Source: Paracoccus aerodenitrificans
GTDB lineage: Bacteria > Pseudomonadota > Alphaproteobacteria > Rhodobacterales > Rhodobacteraceae
Assembly (NCBI RefSeq): GCF_027913215.1
Contig: NZ_CP115784.1
Location: forward strand, 2,046,001 to 2,110,000
Length of the DNA stretch: 64,000 nucleotides
Direction: 5' to 3'
Positions 36,906-45,498 of this stretch are shown piece after piece. Under the pieces are notes generated by a model. The model saw only the letters and a list, made by a program, of their open reading frames with translations. It was not told where the DNA came from and did no database searches. Positions within the stretch are counted from its first letter, which is position 1. Each line of letters opens with the position of its first letter. The translations under genes were made by a program, and so were the position numbers.

Positions 36906-38000
36906 ATGCTCGAGACGCCATATTACCTGATGGATATTGCCGCTCTGCGCCGCAACATGGAAATCGTTGCCAAACTGCGCGAGGCATCCGGTGCCAAGGC
37001 GCTTCTTGCGCTTAAATGCTTCGCCACATGGTCGGTTTTCGATTCGATGCGCGACTATATGGATGGCACGACCTCTTCTTCCCTGTTCGAACTGCGCCTC
37101 GGGCGTGAAAAATTCGGCAAGGAAACCCATGCCTACTCGGTCGCCTGGTCCGATCACGAAATCGACGAAGCCATCGGCTATGCCGACAAGATCATCTTCA
37201 ACTCGCTGAGCCAGCTGGACAGATTTGCGGACAAGGCCAGCGGGATCGCCTGCGGTTTGCGGCTGAATCCACGCTTTTCAACCTCTGGCTTCGATCTTGC
37301 CGATCCGGCGCGGCCTTTCTCTCGTCTGGGGGAATGGGATATGGAGCGGCTTCGGCAGGCAGGCGACCGGATCAGCGGCGTGATGATTCACTATAATTGC
37401 GAAAATGGCGATTTCGATCTGTTTTCTGCTCAGTTGGACCGGATCGAAGCCGAATTCGGCGATTTCCTCAAGCAACTCGACTGGATCTCGCTTGGCGGTG
37501 GTATCCATTTCACCGGCGAGGGTTATCCGCTGGAAAAGCTTGCCGACCGGCTGAAGGCGTTCAGCGACCGGATGGGGGCGCAGATTTTCCTTGAACCGGG
37601 TGAAGCTAGCATCACCGGAACCGCGACGCTGGAAGTGTCGGTGCTGGACATCATCGATAACGGCAAGAAAGTGGCCATCGTCGATTCCAGTATCGAGGCG
37701 CATATGCTGGATCTTCTGATCTATCGTGAAACGGCGAAGCTGCCGATGCAGGGCGGCCATCCCTATCAGATCGCGGGCAAGACCTGCCTCGCCGGCGATA
37801 TTTTCGGAGACGCCCAGTTCGAGCACCCGCTGAAGATCGGGGACCGGATCAGCATCGCGGATGCCGCAGGCTATACGATGGTCAAGAAAAACTGGTTCAA
37901 CGGGGTGAACATGCCTGCCATTGCGATCCGGGAAGAAAACGGAACGATACGGCTGGTCCGCGACTTCACTTATGACGATTATCGGGACAGCCTGTCCTGA
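36906..38000 (+). CDS. nspC: Carboxynorspermidine decarboxylase
   Basis: PLP-dependent fold III decarboxylase, 364 residues from the ATG at 36906 with AGGGGGA upstream. The PLP lysine is in ALLALKCFATWSVF near residue 38. Further motifs are SSSLFELRLG, LRLNPRFSTSGFDLADP, the glycine-rich GGGIHFTGEGYPLEKL and FLEPGEASITGTATL. It removes CO2 from carboxynorspermidine or carboxyspermidine to give norspermidine or spermidine. In alphaproteobacteria lacking SpeD/SpeE this route makes spermidine from putrescine. It is followed after 14 bp by the dehydrogenase of the same pathway. Confidence 0.95.
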   Translation: MLETPYYLMDIAALRRNMEIVAKLREASGAKALLALKCFATWSVFDSMRDYMDGTTSSSLFELRLGREKFGKETHAYSVAWSDHEIDEAIGYADKIIFNSLSQLDRFADKASGIACGLRLNPRFSTSGFDLADPARPFSRLGEWDMERLRQAGDRISGVMIHYNCENGDFDLFSAQLDRIEAEFGDFLKQLDWISLGGGIHFTGEGYPLEKLADRLKAFSDRMGAQIFLEPGEASITGTATLEVSVLDIIDNGKKVAIVDSSIEAHMLDLLIYRETAKLPMQGGHPYQIAGKTCLAGDIFGDAQFEHPLKIGDRISIADAAGYTMVKKNWFNGVNMPAIAIREENGTIRLVRDFTYDDYRDSLS

Positions 38001-38014
38001 CACCGAAGGGGGAA

Positions 38015-39241
38015 ATGTTGAAGAAGAACGTTCTCATCATCGGCGCCGGAGGCGTCGCGAATGTCACCGCGCATAAGGTTGCGCAATGGGCTGCGGAATT
38101 CGGCGATCTGCATATCGCTTCACGCACGAAATCCAAGGCCGATGCGATTGTCGCCTCCTTGCGCGAAAAAGGGCATGATATGCCCTTCGCCACGCATGAG
38201 GTTGACGGCATGAACTGCCAGGCCGTGGCCGAGTTGATCCGGCAGACCGAAGCCGGGATCTGCATCAATGTTGGCTCTGCCTTCATTAACATGACCGTCC
38301 TTCAGGCCTGTATCGACACGAAATGCGCCTATATCGACACCGCGATCCATGAAGAACCGGACAAGATCTGCGAAACGCCGCCTTGGTACGGCAATTACGA
38401 ATGGAAACGGCGCGAGGCTGTAGAAAAGGCCGGAATGACCGCCATTCTGGGCGCAGGGTTCGATCCGGGCGTGGTCAATGCCTATGCACGGCTGGCCGAG
38501 GATGAGTATTTCGACGAAATCACCTCGATCGACATCGTCGATATCAATGCAGGCAGCCACGGTCGCTATTTCGCGACCAATTTCGACCCTGAGATCAATT
38601 TCCGCGAGTTTACCGGCACGGTTTATTCCTGGCAAAACGGCGCCTGGCAGGAAAACAAGATGTTCGAGGTCGGTCGGGAATGGGATCTGCCCGTGGTGGG
38701 CAAGCAGACCGCCTATATGTCCGGCCATGATGAGGTGCACAGTCTTTCCGCGCGTTACAGCGGCGCGGATGTGCGCTTCTGGATGGGCTTCGGTGAGCAT
38801 TACATCAACGTATTTACCGTGCTGAACTCTCTGGGCCTTCTGTCCGAACAGCCCGTGACCACCGCCGAAGGTCAGGAAGTCGTGCCGCTGAAACTGGTCA
38901 AGGCGGTGCTGCCGGACCCGTCCAGCCTCGCCCCGGACTATACCGGCAAGACCTGCATCGGCGATCTGGTGAAGGGGCGCAAAGACGGCATGGAAGGCGA
39001 GGTCTTCATCTATAACGTCGCCGATCACAAAGATGCCTACACCGAGGTCGGCAGTCAGGGCATCAGCTATACGGCCGGTGTTCCGCCCGTCGCCGCCGCA
39101 ATCCTGATCGCCCGCGGCGACTGGGATGTGAAGCGCATGGCAAATATCGAGGACCTACCTGCGCGACCCTTCCTTGAATTGCTGGGTGAGATGGGGCTTC
39201 CGTCGCGGGTGATCGACTCTCGCGGTGATAACCCGATCTGA
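38015..39241 (+). CDS. Carboxynorspermidine/carboxyspermidine dehydrogenase
   Basis: Saccharopine dehydrogenase-like enzyme of 408 residues that reductively joins aspartate semialdehyde and a diamine, using NADPH. The Rossmann motif is LIIGAGGVANVTAHKVAQ. HIASRTKSKADAI and the catalytic-domain AILGAGFDPGVVNAYARL follow. The C-terminal NVADHKDAYTEVGSQGISYTAGVPPVAAAIL is diagnostic of the CANSDH family. Start choice: the ATG at 38015 is only 2 bases from the AGGGGG site, whereas the next codon, TTG at 38018, is better spaced, so the true start may be TTG giving MKKNVLIIG. Confidence 0.94.
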   Translation: MLKKNVLIIGAGGVANVTAHKVAQWAAEFGDLHIASRTKSKADAIVASLREKGHDMPFATHEVDGMNCQAVAELIRQTEAGICINVGSAFINMTVLQACIDTKCAYIDTAIHEEPDKICETPPWYGNYEWKRREAVEKAGMTAILGAGFDPGVVNAYARLAEDEYFDEITSIDIVDINAGSHGRYFATNFDPEINFREFTGTVYSWQNGAWQENKMFEVGREWDLPVVGKQTAYMSGHDEVHSLSARYSGADVRFWMGFGEHYINVFTVLNSLGLLSEQPVTTAEGQEVVPLKLVKAVLPDPSSLAPDYTGKTCIGDLVKGRKDGMEGEVFIYNVADHKDAYTEVGSQGISYTAGVPPVAAAILIARGDWDVKRMANIEDLPARPFLELLGEMGLPSRVIDSRGDNPI

Positions 39242-39282
39242 GACGCATCCGCCTGAGGATTAACAAAAAATATGCGGAATAA

Positions 39283-39316
39283 AGAACGCGGCGTGGAACC
39301 TCCCGCGCCGCGTTCT
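39283..39316 (+). terminator. Hairpin after the polyamine genes
   Basis: AGAACGCGGCG at 39283-39293 pairs perfectly with CGCCGCGTTCT at 39306-39316, an 11-bp stem with a 12-base loop. It lies 41 bp past the dehydrogenase stop. The downstream tract is GCGTTATG, poor in T, so it is a probable rather than certain terminator. Confidence 0.6.
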
Positions 39317-39357
39317 GCGTTATGTCGGACCATCTTACGGACAGAACGGAGATATCT

Positions 39358-40674
39358 ATGGCCCCCAAGCCGCGCTATACGGCCCAGCATCGCTTTCCGG
39401 TAATCGACAGGGAAACGGAAAAGCCGCGCGGCGTACCGGGATGGGCCATTGTCGGGATTTTCCTGATTTTGCTGTTCAACTTCATCACCTCGGCCGCTGC
39501 GTTTCTGATGCCGGTTACGCTGGCGATCCTGCTGTTTTTCGTCTTCGTGCCGTTCCGGCGGCTGATGGGGAAGATCGGCATCGGCGCTGGAATCTCGGCC
39601 GCAATCGTCACCATCGGGATGGTTGCCCTTGTCGGCGGGCTTGGCTTTTTCGTGTCCGGTCCGATCAGTGATATCGTCGAGGACAGCCCGCAAATCACCC
39701 AACGGCTGGAAGAGCGTTTCGAATCGCTTCGTGAAAGCGTCCGCCCGCTTGAAGAGGTCGCGGCCAAGATCGACAGCGTCACGAATGGCGGCGATGAGGA
39801 AGAAAGCGAGCCTATCCAAGAGCCTCCTGCGCCGGGTATTTCCCTGCCCGAAGAAGCGACAGGCGCTGCCAGCAGCGTCGTAACCGCGACCGCCGAGCAG
39901 ACCGGTGATCAGGAAATCCGCGTCAGCGTCGATACCGAGGACGCCTCGACACTTGAGACCCTCGCTTCTGCGGGGCCATCGGTTGCCGGTCAAATCGTTT
40001 TTACATTGTTTTTATTGTTCTTTTTACTCGCCTCAGGAGACCTGCTTTACCTGAAAATCGTGCAGAGCTTCGATTCACTGCGCGAGAAACGCGCCGCCTA
40101 TGAGGCGTTGCGAGAAATCGAGGCCGCTCTTGGCTCATATCTGGGTGCGATCACTCTGATCAATGCGGGGCTGGCGATCTGTATCGGGCTAGCCATGTGG
40201 ATATGGGAGATGCCGCAGCCTCTGCTGTGGGGCGTTGCAGCATTTATCCTGAACTTTATCCCCTATCTGGGTGCGGTGACGGGGGTGGCTGTGTCCTTCA
40301 TCATCGCGCTGATAAGTTTCGACGATATCTATACGCCGATGCTGGTCGCGGCGACCTATCTTGGGTTTACCTCACTGGAAGGGCAGTTGATCACGCCCTA
40401 TTTCGTGTCGCGCCGATTGCAGCTTAACACGGTGGTCGTGTTCATTACCGTGGCGCTGTGGGCGTGGCTGTGGTCGGTACTGGGTATGGTCGTGGCCGTC
40501 CCGATGCTGGTCGTTCTTAAGGTTCTTGCCGACCATATTCCGGGGCTGGAAAAGCTGGGAAATTTCCTTGCCGGCGAAGCACCTCCGGAACTGGAGGACG
40601 ATGATGAGGAAGATGCCCGCGAGATCGTCGAGGACGGGAATGACCGTGAGGTTACCGCTCCGCAAGGCGCATGA
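39358..40674 (+). CDS. AI-2E family (PerM-like) membrane transporter
   Basis: 438 residues from the ATG at 39358, which has GGAG 7 bases upstream. An in-frame ATG 36 bp earlier has no such site. Six to eight membrane segments with a family C-terminal core (NFIPYLGAVTGVAVSFIIALISF, LEGQLITPYFVSRRL, WAWLWSVLGMVVAVPMLV). The region around residues 120-190 is hydrophilic and acidic, and the last 30 residues are rich in Asp and Glu. Members have been linked to autoinducer-2 export, ion antiport or other exports. Substrate unknown. Confidence 0.9.
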   Translation: MAPKPRYTAQHRFPVIDRETEKPRGVPGWAIVGIFLILLFNFITSAAAFLMPVTLAILLFFVFVPFRRLMGKIGIGAGISAAIVTIGMVALVGGLGFFVSGPISDIVEDSPQITQRLEERFESLRESVRPLEEVAAKIDSVTNGGDEEESEPIQEPPAPGISLPEEATGAASSVVTATAEQTGDQEIRVSVDTEDASTLETLASAGPSVAGQIVFTLFLLFFLLASGDLLYLKIVQSFDSLREKRAAYEALREIEAALGSYLGAITLINAGLAICIGLAMWIWEMPQPLLWGVAAFILNFIPYLGAVTGVAVSFIIALISFDDIYTPMLVAATYLGFTSLEGQLITPYFVSRRLQLNTVVVFITVALWAWLWSVLGMVVAVPMLVVLKVLADHIPGLEKLGNFLAGEAPPELEDDDEEDAREIVEDGNDREVTAPQGA

Positions 40675-40690
40675 CCGCCTGACCAGCGTC

Positions 40691-40722
40691 TGAACCCGCC
40701 CGGATTTAAGCTGGCGGGTTCA
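40691..40722 (+). terminator. Hairpin after the AI-2E-type gene
   Basis: TGAACCCGCC at 40691-40700 pairs perfectly with GGCGGGTTCA at 40713-40722, a 10-bp stem with a 12-base loop, 16 bp after the stop. No T-run follows, so it is Rho-assisted or an RNA-end hairpin. The rest of this 177-bp gap leads to hspQ and contains AT-rich stretches but no clear heat-shock promoter. Confidence 0.6.
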
Positions 40723-40851
40723 GCGGCAGGCCGATACGGAACAATCTTGCTTCACCGATCACTTTTGCGCATAGCCTGTCGGCAAGCTTGACCTGTTTAT
40801 GGACAGATGTTCTCAAAGCGCGTAAAACGCTTCAATTCTACAGAGGTTTCT

Positions 40852-41178
40852 ATGGAAGCGCGAACCGCGAAATATATGATTGGCCAGGTGGTGCGTCACC
40901 GTTCGCATCCTTTTCGCGGGGTGGTGTTCGATATCGACCCTGAATTCGCCAACTCGGAAGAATGGTATCAGTCCATTCCCGAAGATGCACGGCCCGAAAA
41001 GGATCAGCCCTATTATCATCTCTATGCGGAAACCGAGGCGACCTATTACGTCGCCTATGTGTCCGAGCAGAATCTGGTTGCCGATCAGTCGGGCGAACCG
41101 GTCGAACATCCCGAATTGATGGATTTGTTCGGAGAGTTCGAGGACGGGTATTATCCGCTTCAGGCGACGCTGAATTAG
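40852..41178 (+). CDS. hspQ: Heat shock protein HspQ
   Basis: 108 residues from the ATG at 40852 with CAGAGG upstream. The HspQ/YccV-like fold is recognised by KYMIGQVVRHRSHPFRGVVFDIDPEFAN, SEEWYQSIPEDARPEKDQPYYHLYAE and the C-terminal YVSEQNLVADQSGEPVEHPE. HspQ binds DnaA and enhances Lon substrate turnover in enteric bacteria. The adjacent radical SAM gene begins 5 bp after the stop. Confidence 0.93.
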   Translation: MEARTAKYMIGQVVRHRSHPFRGVVFDIDPEFANSEEWYQSIPEDARPEKDQPYYHLYAETEATYYVAYVSEQNLVADQSGEPVEHPELMDLFGEFEDGYYPLQATLN

Positions 41179-41183
41179 GTCAG

Positions 41184-42236
41184 GTGGCGCTGGAAAGTTC
41201 AGACGTGACACGGCCCAGCAAGGCAGTAACCTCGGTCCCTGAACTGGTCGAGGCTGGCTTCGCCGATCCGGCAGAGGCGGATATGCTTCATGCCGTGACA
41301 AAGGAATTCCGCATCCGGATCACACCCGAGATGCAACAACCCGCAACCGGCATCGCGGCGCAATTCGTTCCCGACAAGCGCGAGCTTCTGACTCGCCCCG
41401 AAGAGCTTGCCGATCCGATCGGCGACACGGTTCACAGCCCCGCGTCCGGCCTGACGCATCGCTATCCAGACCGCGCCATCCTGCATGTGACGCAGACCTG
41501 CGACGTTTACTGCCGCTTTTGCTTCCGCCGTGAGGTCGTCGGCGCTGCGGGTCCCCTGCCAGCGGATCAGTTGGACGCAGCACTTGATTACATCGCGCGG
41601 ACGCCTCAGCTGCGCGAGATCATTCTGACCGGCGGCGACCCTCTGACATTGTCGCCGCGCCGGTTGACTGAGATCATGCAGCGTCTGGACGCCATCCCGC
41701 ATATCGAGATTCTGCGTCTGCACAGCCGCGTGCCGGTTGTCACGCCGGACCGGATTGCCGGTTTACTGCCCGCATTGCGCTGCGTCCGGGCCGCGGTATT
41801 TCTGGTCATTCACACCAATCACCCCGATGAACTGACCGCTTCGGCCCGCGAGGCAATCAGCCGTCTCGCCGATCACGGCATTCCGCTTTTGTCACAATCC
41901 GTGCTGCTTCGGGGCGTGAATGACGATGCCGGTATTTTGGCGAGGCTGTTCCGCGATCTCACCGCGCTGAGAGTGACCCCGTATTATCTGCACCATTGCG
42001 ATCTCGCGCGGGGCACAAGTCATTTCCGCACGACGATCCGCGAAGGGCTGGACATTATCGCGTCGCTTCGCGGCCACCTCTCGGGGATCGCTATCCCAAG
42101 CTATGTGCTGGATCTGCCCGGAGGATTTGGGAAAGTGCCGCTGGATTCAAACGCCGTTATTCCGACCAGCGACGGGCATTGGAGGATTACCGATTGGCGC
42201 GGACAAGTTCACGACTATACCGATCCCAAACGCTGA
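41184..42236 (+). CDS. Lysine 2,3-aminomutase-like radical SAM enzyme
   Basis: 350 residues from the GTG at 41184, with another GTG at 41205 (343 residues) equally possible. Both have modest ribosome sites. The radical SAM cluster is C106-x3-C110-x2-C113 (CDVYCRFCF, numbering from 41184). The PLP-binding lysine is in LPGGFGKVPLDSN near the C-terminus. The family includes lysine 2,3-aminomutase and EpmB, which makes beta-lysine for EF-P. The short length fits EpmB better than true KamA. The hspQ gene ends 5 bp earlier, so the two are an operon. Confidence 0.88.
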   Translation: MALESSDVTRPSKAVTSVPELVEAGFADPAEADMLHAVTKEFRIRITPEMQQPATGIAAQFVPDKRELLTRPEELADPIGDTVHSPASGLTHRYPDRAILHVTQTCDVYCRFCFRREVVGAAGPLPADQLDAALDYIARTPQLREIILTGGDPLTLSPRRLTEIMQRLDAIPHIEILRLHSRVPVVTPDRIAGLLPALRCVRAAVFLVIHTNHPDELTASAREAISRLADHGIPLLSQSVLLRGVNDDAGILARLFRDLTALRVTPYYLHHCDLARGTSHFRTTIREGLDIIASLRGHLSGIAIPSYVLDLPGGFGKVPLDSNAVIPTSDGHWRITDWRGQVHDYTDPKR

Positions 42237-42249
42237 GCAGTTCCGCAGC

Positions 42250-43860
42250 TCAGGACCCGCTCAATATCATATCCGCAGCTTTTTCGGCAATCATCACCAC
42301 CGGGGATGCCGTATTCCCCGACACGATCCTCGGCATAATCGAGGCGTCGACGACCCGCAACCCGTGCAACCCTTTCACACGCAGCATCGGATCAACAACG
42401 GCCTGATCGTCGCTGCCCATTCGGCATGTGCCGACCGGATGGAAAATCGTCGTGCCGATATTGCCGGCCTGTTCCAGCAGATCGGCATCGCTTTGGATCT
42501 CCGGGCCGGGCAGAATTTCCTCGGGCGAATAGGGTTTCAGTGCCTCGGCGGTCATGATCTCTCGAGCCTGCCGGATCGAGGTCACGGCGATGCGCTTATC
42601 CGCCTCTGCCGAAAGATAATTCAGCCGTATCTCGGGCTGTTCGTCCGGCTCGGGGGTGGTGATATGACAGCTTCCCCGACTTTCCGGGCGCAAATTGCAG
42701 ACCGAGACCGTAACGGCAGGAAAACCATGCAGCGGATCACCCAGCTTATCCGTCGAGAGCGGCTGCACATGATATTCCAGATCGGGCATGTCCAGCGCAG
42801 GATCGGATTTCGTGAACATGCCGAACTGGCTGGGTGCCATCGAAAGCGGGCCGCCTCGGTTCAGCGCATATTGCGCCGCCATTCTGGCTTTTCCCATCAG
42901 CGAATTGGCCAGAGTGTTCAGCGTAAGCGTGTTGCGCACCCTGAAAATCGTGCGCAATTGCAGATGATCCTGCAAATTCTCTCCGACCGAGGGAAGCGCA
43001 TGCTGAACCTTGATCCCCAGCCCCGTCAGCAGATCCGGGTTTCCGATGCCCGAATGCTCAAGCAATTTGGGCGAGTTGATCGCGCCGGCAGTCAGCAGGA
43101 CCTCACCGGCGAAAGCCTCGTGCAGCCTGTCCTTATGACGAAAACGGACGCCGCTGACCCGCTTGCCTTCCAGAATCAGTGCATCGGTCGGGGCATGGGT
43201 CAGAACCCGCAGATTTGGCCGCTTCATCGCCGGACGCAGAAAGCCCTTGGCAGTATTCCACCGCACGCCGTTTTTCTGGTTCACCTCGAAGAAGCCGGAA
43301 CCTTCATTATTCCCATCGTTGAAATCGGCACGAGGATGGATGCCGAATTCGGTTGCGCCCTGCTGCACCGCGCGAAGAATTTCCCATTCAAGCTTCTGGC
43401 GCGACACCTTCCACTCTCCGCCCGCGCCATGCAGATCGCTTTTCCCACCGTGATAATCCTCGGATTTCAGGAAATAGGGCAGAACATCCTTCCAGGCCCA
43501 TCCGGGATTTCCCAATTGACGCCAGAGATCATAATCGGTCGACTGCCCGCGCATATAGATCATGCCATTGACAGAGCTGCACCCACCCAGCACCTTACCC
43601 CGCGGATAGGTCAGGCTGCGCCCGTTCAGCCCCGGCTCAGCAGCCGTGCGCATCATCCAGTCGGTTCGGGGATTGCCGATGCAATAGAGATATCCGACGG
43701 GGATATGTATCCAGCGGTAATTATCCGAACCGCCAGCTTCCAGCAGCAGGACCTGTTTCTTCGGATCAGCACTCAGCCGATTTGCCAGCACACAGCCCGC
43801 CGTCCCGGCCCCAACGATAATGAAATCATATTTCTGGCCCGGAGGTATTTCGTGACTCAT
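42250..43860 (-). CDS. GMC family oxidoreductase (choline/alcohol dehydrogenase type)
   Basis: 536 residues from the ATG at 43860, with GGAGGA upstream. FAD-binding motif FIIVGAGTAGCVLANRLS near residue 12, GGSSSVNGMIYMRGQ in the middle (GMC signature 1 region), AGAINSPKLLEHSGIG (signature 2) and catalytic His in HPVGTCRMGSDDQAVVDP. This is a BetA/AlkJ-like subtype. The usual betI-betB partners are absent, so choline is not a safe substrate. It oxidises an alcohol, probably linked to the respiratory chain. The double-domain LysR gene lies 145 bp upstream on the same strand. Confidence 0.92.
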   Translation of the reverse strand: MSHEIPPGQKYDFIIVGAGTAGCVLANRLSADPKKQVLLLEAGGSDNYRWIHIPVGYLYCIGNPRTDWMMRTAAEPGLNGRSLTYPRGKVLGGCSSVNGMIYMRGQSTDYDLWRQLGNPGWAWKDVLPYFLKSEDYHGGKSDLHGAGGEWKVSRQKLEWEILRAVQQGATEFGIHPRADFNDGNNEGSGFFEVNQKNGVRWNTAKGFLRPAMKRPNLRVLTHAPTDALILEGKRVSGVRFRHKDRLHEAFAGEVLLTAGAINSPKLLEHSGIGNPDLLTGLGIKVQHALPSVGENLQDHLQLRTIFRVRNTLTLNTLANSLMGKARMAAQYALNRGGPLSMAPSQFGMFTKSDPALDMPDLEYHVQPLSTDKLGDPLHGFPAVTVSVCNLRPESRGSCHITTPEPDEQPEIRLNYLSAEADKRIAVTSIRQAREIMTAEALKPYSPEEILPGPEIQSDADLLEQAGNIGTTIFHPVGTCRMGSDDQAVVDPMLRVKGLHGLRVVDASIMPRIVSGNTASPVVMIAEKAADMILSGS

Positions 43861-43889
43861 CCTGATCCTCCCCGCCTGTTCCTTCAGCG

Positions 43890-43916
43890 CCATAAGATGT
43901 TGATAGCGCATTATGG
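43890..43916. promoter_or_regulatory. Inverted repeat upstream of the GMC oxidoreductase
   Basis: CCATAA (43890-43895) and TTATGG (43911-43916) are perfect complements 15 bp apart, 30 bp ahead of the oxidoreductase start. A LysR-type gene ends 89 bp further on. It could be its operator, but the dyad is short. Confidence 0.3.
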
Positions 43917-44005
43917 AATCCTAGGCCAATCTCCGGCGAGGATACGGGAAAGATGAGGTTCGTCTTGATAGCCCCGGCAATATGCCAGCCGCATCGGCGG
44001 AAGCG

Positions 44006-45172
44006 TCAGACGACGCTTACCGATGTTTGACGCAACATATCCAGAAACTCCTGCTGAGCGCCTGTCGGCTGCCATCCCGTGCGGATCGTAAGGCCAACGG
44101 GACGGTTGGAATCAGGTATGTCGATGGGGACGATTGCAAGCGCTTCGACTTTCGCCTCTGCCTCAGCCTGAAGCCGAGATAATGCGCCAAGATGATCGCT
44201 TCCCCGAAGCAGTTCGCGCAGCAGAGTAGCCGAGGAGGTCACGATCGCCTTCTGTTCACGATCCTCGCAGAGAATGGGTTCCAGATTGGACCAGATCTGC
44301 GTTCCCCGGCGCGGCACGACCCAAGGATAATCTGCTAGTTCCTCGGGGCTGACGCCATTGCGCGACAGGATGGGGTGGTCTTTTCGCGAGACGATCACGA
44401 CAGAATCGTCGAACAGGCGCTCTTGCTGAATATCGTCAGTAGCAGCCGCGGGCCGCAATGCGCCGATCAGCACGTCGATTTCGCCTCGCCGGAGCCCCGA
44501 CAGCAACTCATCGTAGCATCCATCCACGACTTCAAACTCAAAATCGGGCTGGGAGGAACGGAAACGCAGCATGGTTTCGGGCAGCAGGCTTGCCTGAGAC
44601 AAGGGCAGCGCACCGATGACGATACGTCCCCGCGCGCCGCCTGCCATTGCGGAAAGCTCGGCAGCGGCCTGATCTATCTCGGAAAAAGCCAGCCGCGCCG
44701 CATGGGCAAGTTGCCGCGCAGCGCGTGTTGCGATGAGGCCATGCGCCGTGCGTTCAAAGAAACGCATTCCGGCAGATTGTTCCAGCAGGCTGGTCGAGCG
44801 GTGAACGGTCGGCTGCGCCAATCCCAGCTTGCGGGCGGCCAGCGTGAAATTTTCCGTCTCGGTCACGGCGATCAGCGCCGTTAGCTGCGGCCGGGTCGCC
44901 TGAAACTTGATATTACGCGCCATATCCGACATGGCGGCATCCAGATGAGACAGAGCACGCTCGGTCCGCCGGGCAACGATATCACCAGCCCTTGTCAGAA
45001 AAATTCCCTGAGAGGTTCTTTCCAGCAGTGCTATGCCCGCCTCTTGCTCAAGCTTGTTCATCGCTTGCGTGACGGCAGGTTGCGAGACATGACACAGCTC
45101 AGCCGTGCGGGTCACCGAATGGGTGGCCGCAAGATGCTGGAACATGCGTAAATGGCGAATACTGGATTGCAA
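44006..45172 (-). CDS. LysR-type regulator with two winged-helix DNA-binding domains
   Basis: 388 residues from the TTG at 45172, which has a GGAGGA site 4 bases upstream. A longer frame from 45250 or 45223 has no ribosome site and would place the dyad at 45203 inside the gene. First LysR-type HTH: residues about 5-63 (LRMFQHLAATHSVTRTAEL, SQPAVTQAMNKLEQEAG). Second LysR-type HTH: residues about 95-153 (LTALIAVTETENFTLAARK, AQPTVHRSTSLLEQSAG, FERTAHGLIATRAARQL). Then the substrate-binding domain, about 182-388. Normal LysR proteins have one HTH and about 300 residues. Its target is unknown. The GMC gene downstream is a candidate. Confidence 0.92.
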   Translation of the reverse strand: MQSSIRHLRMFQHLAATHSVTRTAELCHVSQPAVTQAMNKLEQEAGIALLERTSQGIFLTRAGDIVARRTERALSHLDAAMSDMARNIKFQATRPQLTALIAVTETENFTLAARKLGLAQPTVHRSTSLLEQSAGMRFFERTAHGLIATRAARQLAHAARLAFSEIDQAAAELSAMAGGARGRIVIGALPLSQASLLPETMLRFRSSQPDFEFEVVDGCYDELLSGLRRGEIDVLIGALRPAAATDDIQQERLFDDSVVIVSRKDHPILSRNGVSPEELADYPWVVPRRGTQIWSNLEPILCEDREQKAIVTSSATLLRELLRGSDHLGALSRLQAEAEAKVEALAIVPIDIPDSNRPVGLTIRTGWQPTGAQQEFLDMLRQTSVSVV

Positions 45173-45498
45173 GATGTCCTCCGAATGAAGAACAGAATAG
45201 CTCTTTACCTTGCGTAAAGCCATGATTTTGTGAAACTTGATGGCAGACAATTTAGTTTATTTTTATGAGCTTGCGGATTTGGACGGTCGCGGCGGCTATT
45301 CGATCCGAATTAACGGGCGACAGCTAACGCCTATACTGAAACAGTCTGGATCCGGAATCGAAGGCTGCAAGAATGATGACAGTCGTCTCCTGCAGGATTC
45401 ACACATGGCTTATCCTCCAAGATCGAAAAACAGCGAAACCATGTCCCGCAAGCGGCCAGACCGTTCCCTTACCCGATGCCCGGCGATAAACAGCAACT
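45173..45498. other. Divergent intergenic region, LysR gene to ABC exporter
   Basis: 326 bp with no convincing gene. The part next to the LysR start holds the ribosome site and the CTTTAC dyad. 45230-45270 is AT-rich (AGTTTATTTTTATGAGC) and is the likely promoter zone. The rest up to 45498 has no clear motif. A 116-residue frame crossing this region has no ribosome site and no familiar motif, and I do not believe it. Confidence 0.5.
45203..45219. promoter_or_regulatory. LysR-type operator CTTTAC-N5-GTAAAG
   Basis: A perfect 6-bp dyad with a 5-bp centre, containing TTAC...GTAA as the T-N11-A core of LysR-type binding sites. It lies 31 bp upstream of the TTG start of the LysR gene, a usual place for an autoregulatory site. 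It also faces the divergent ABC exporter gene, 280 bp away. Confidence 0.55.

Noticed and set aside
40741..40851. RpoH-type heat-shock promoter upstream of hspQ
   Set aside because: CTTG elements are present at about 40747 and 40788 but none has a matching -10 sequence at the right distance.
42103..43956. Open frame of 617 codons on the plus strand across the GMC oxidoreductase
   Set aside because: The oxidoreductase on the minus strand has FAD and catalytic motifs and a good ribosome site. The plus-strand frame has none.
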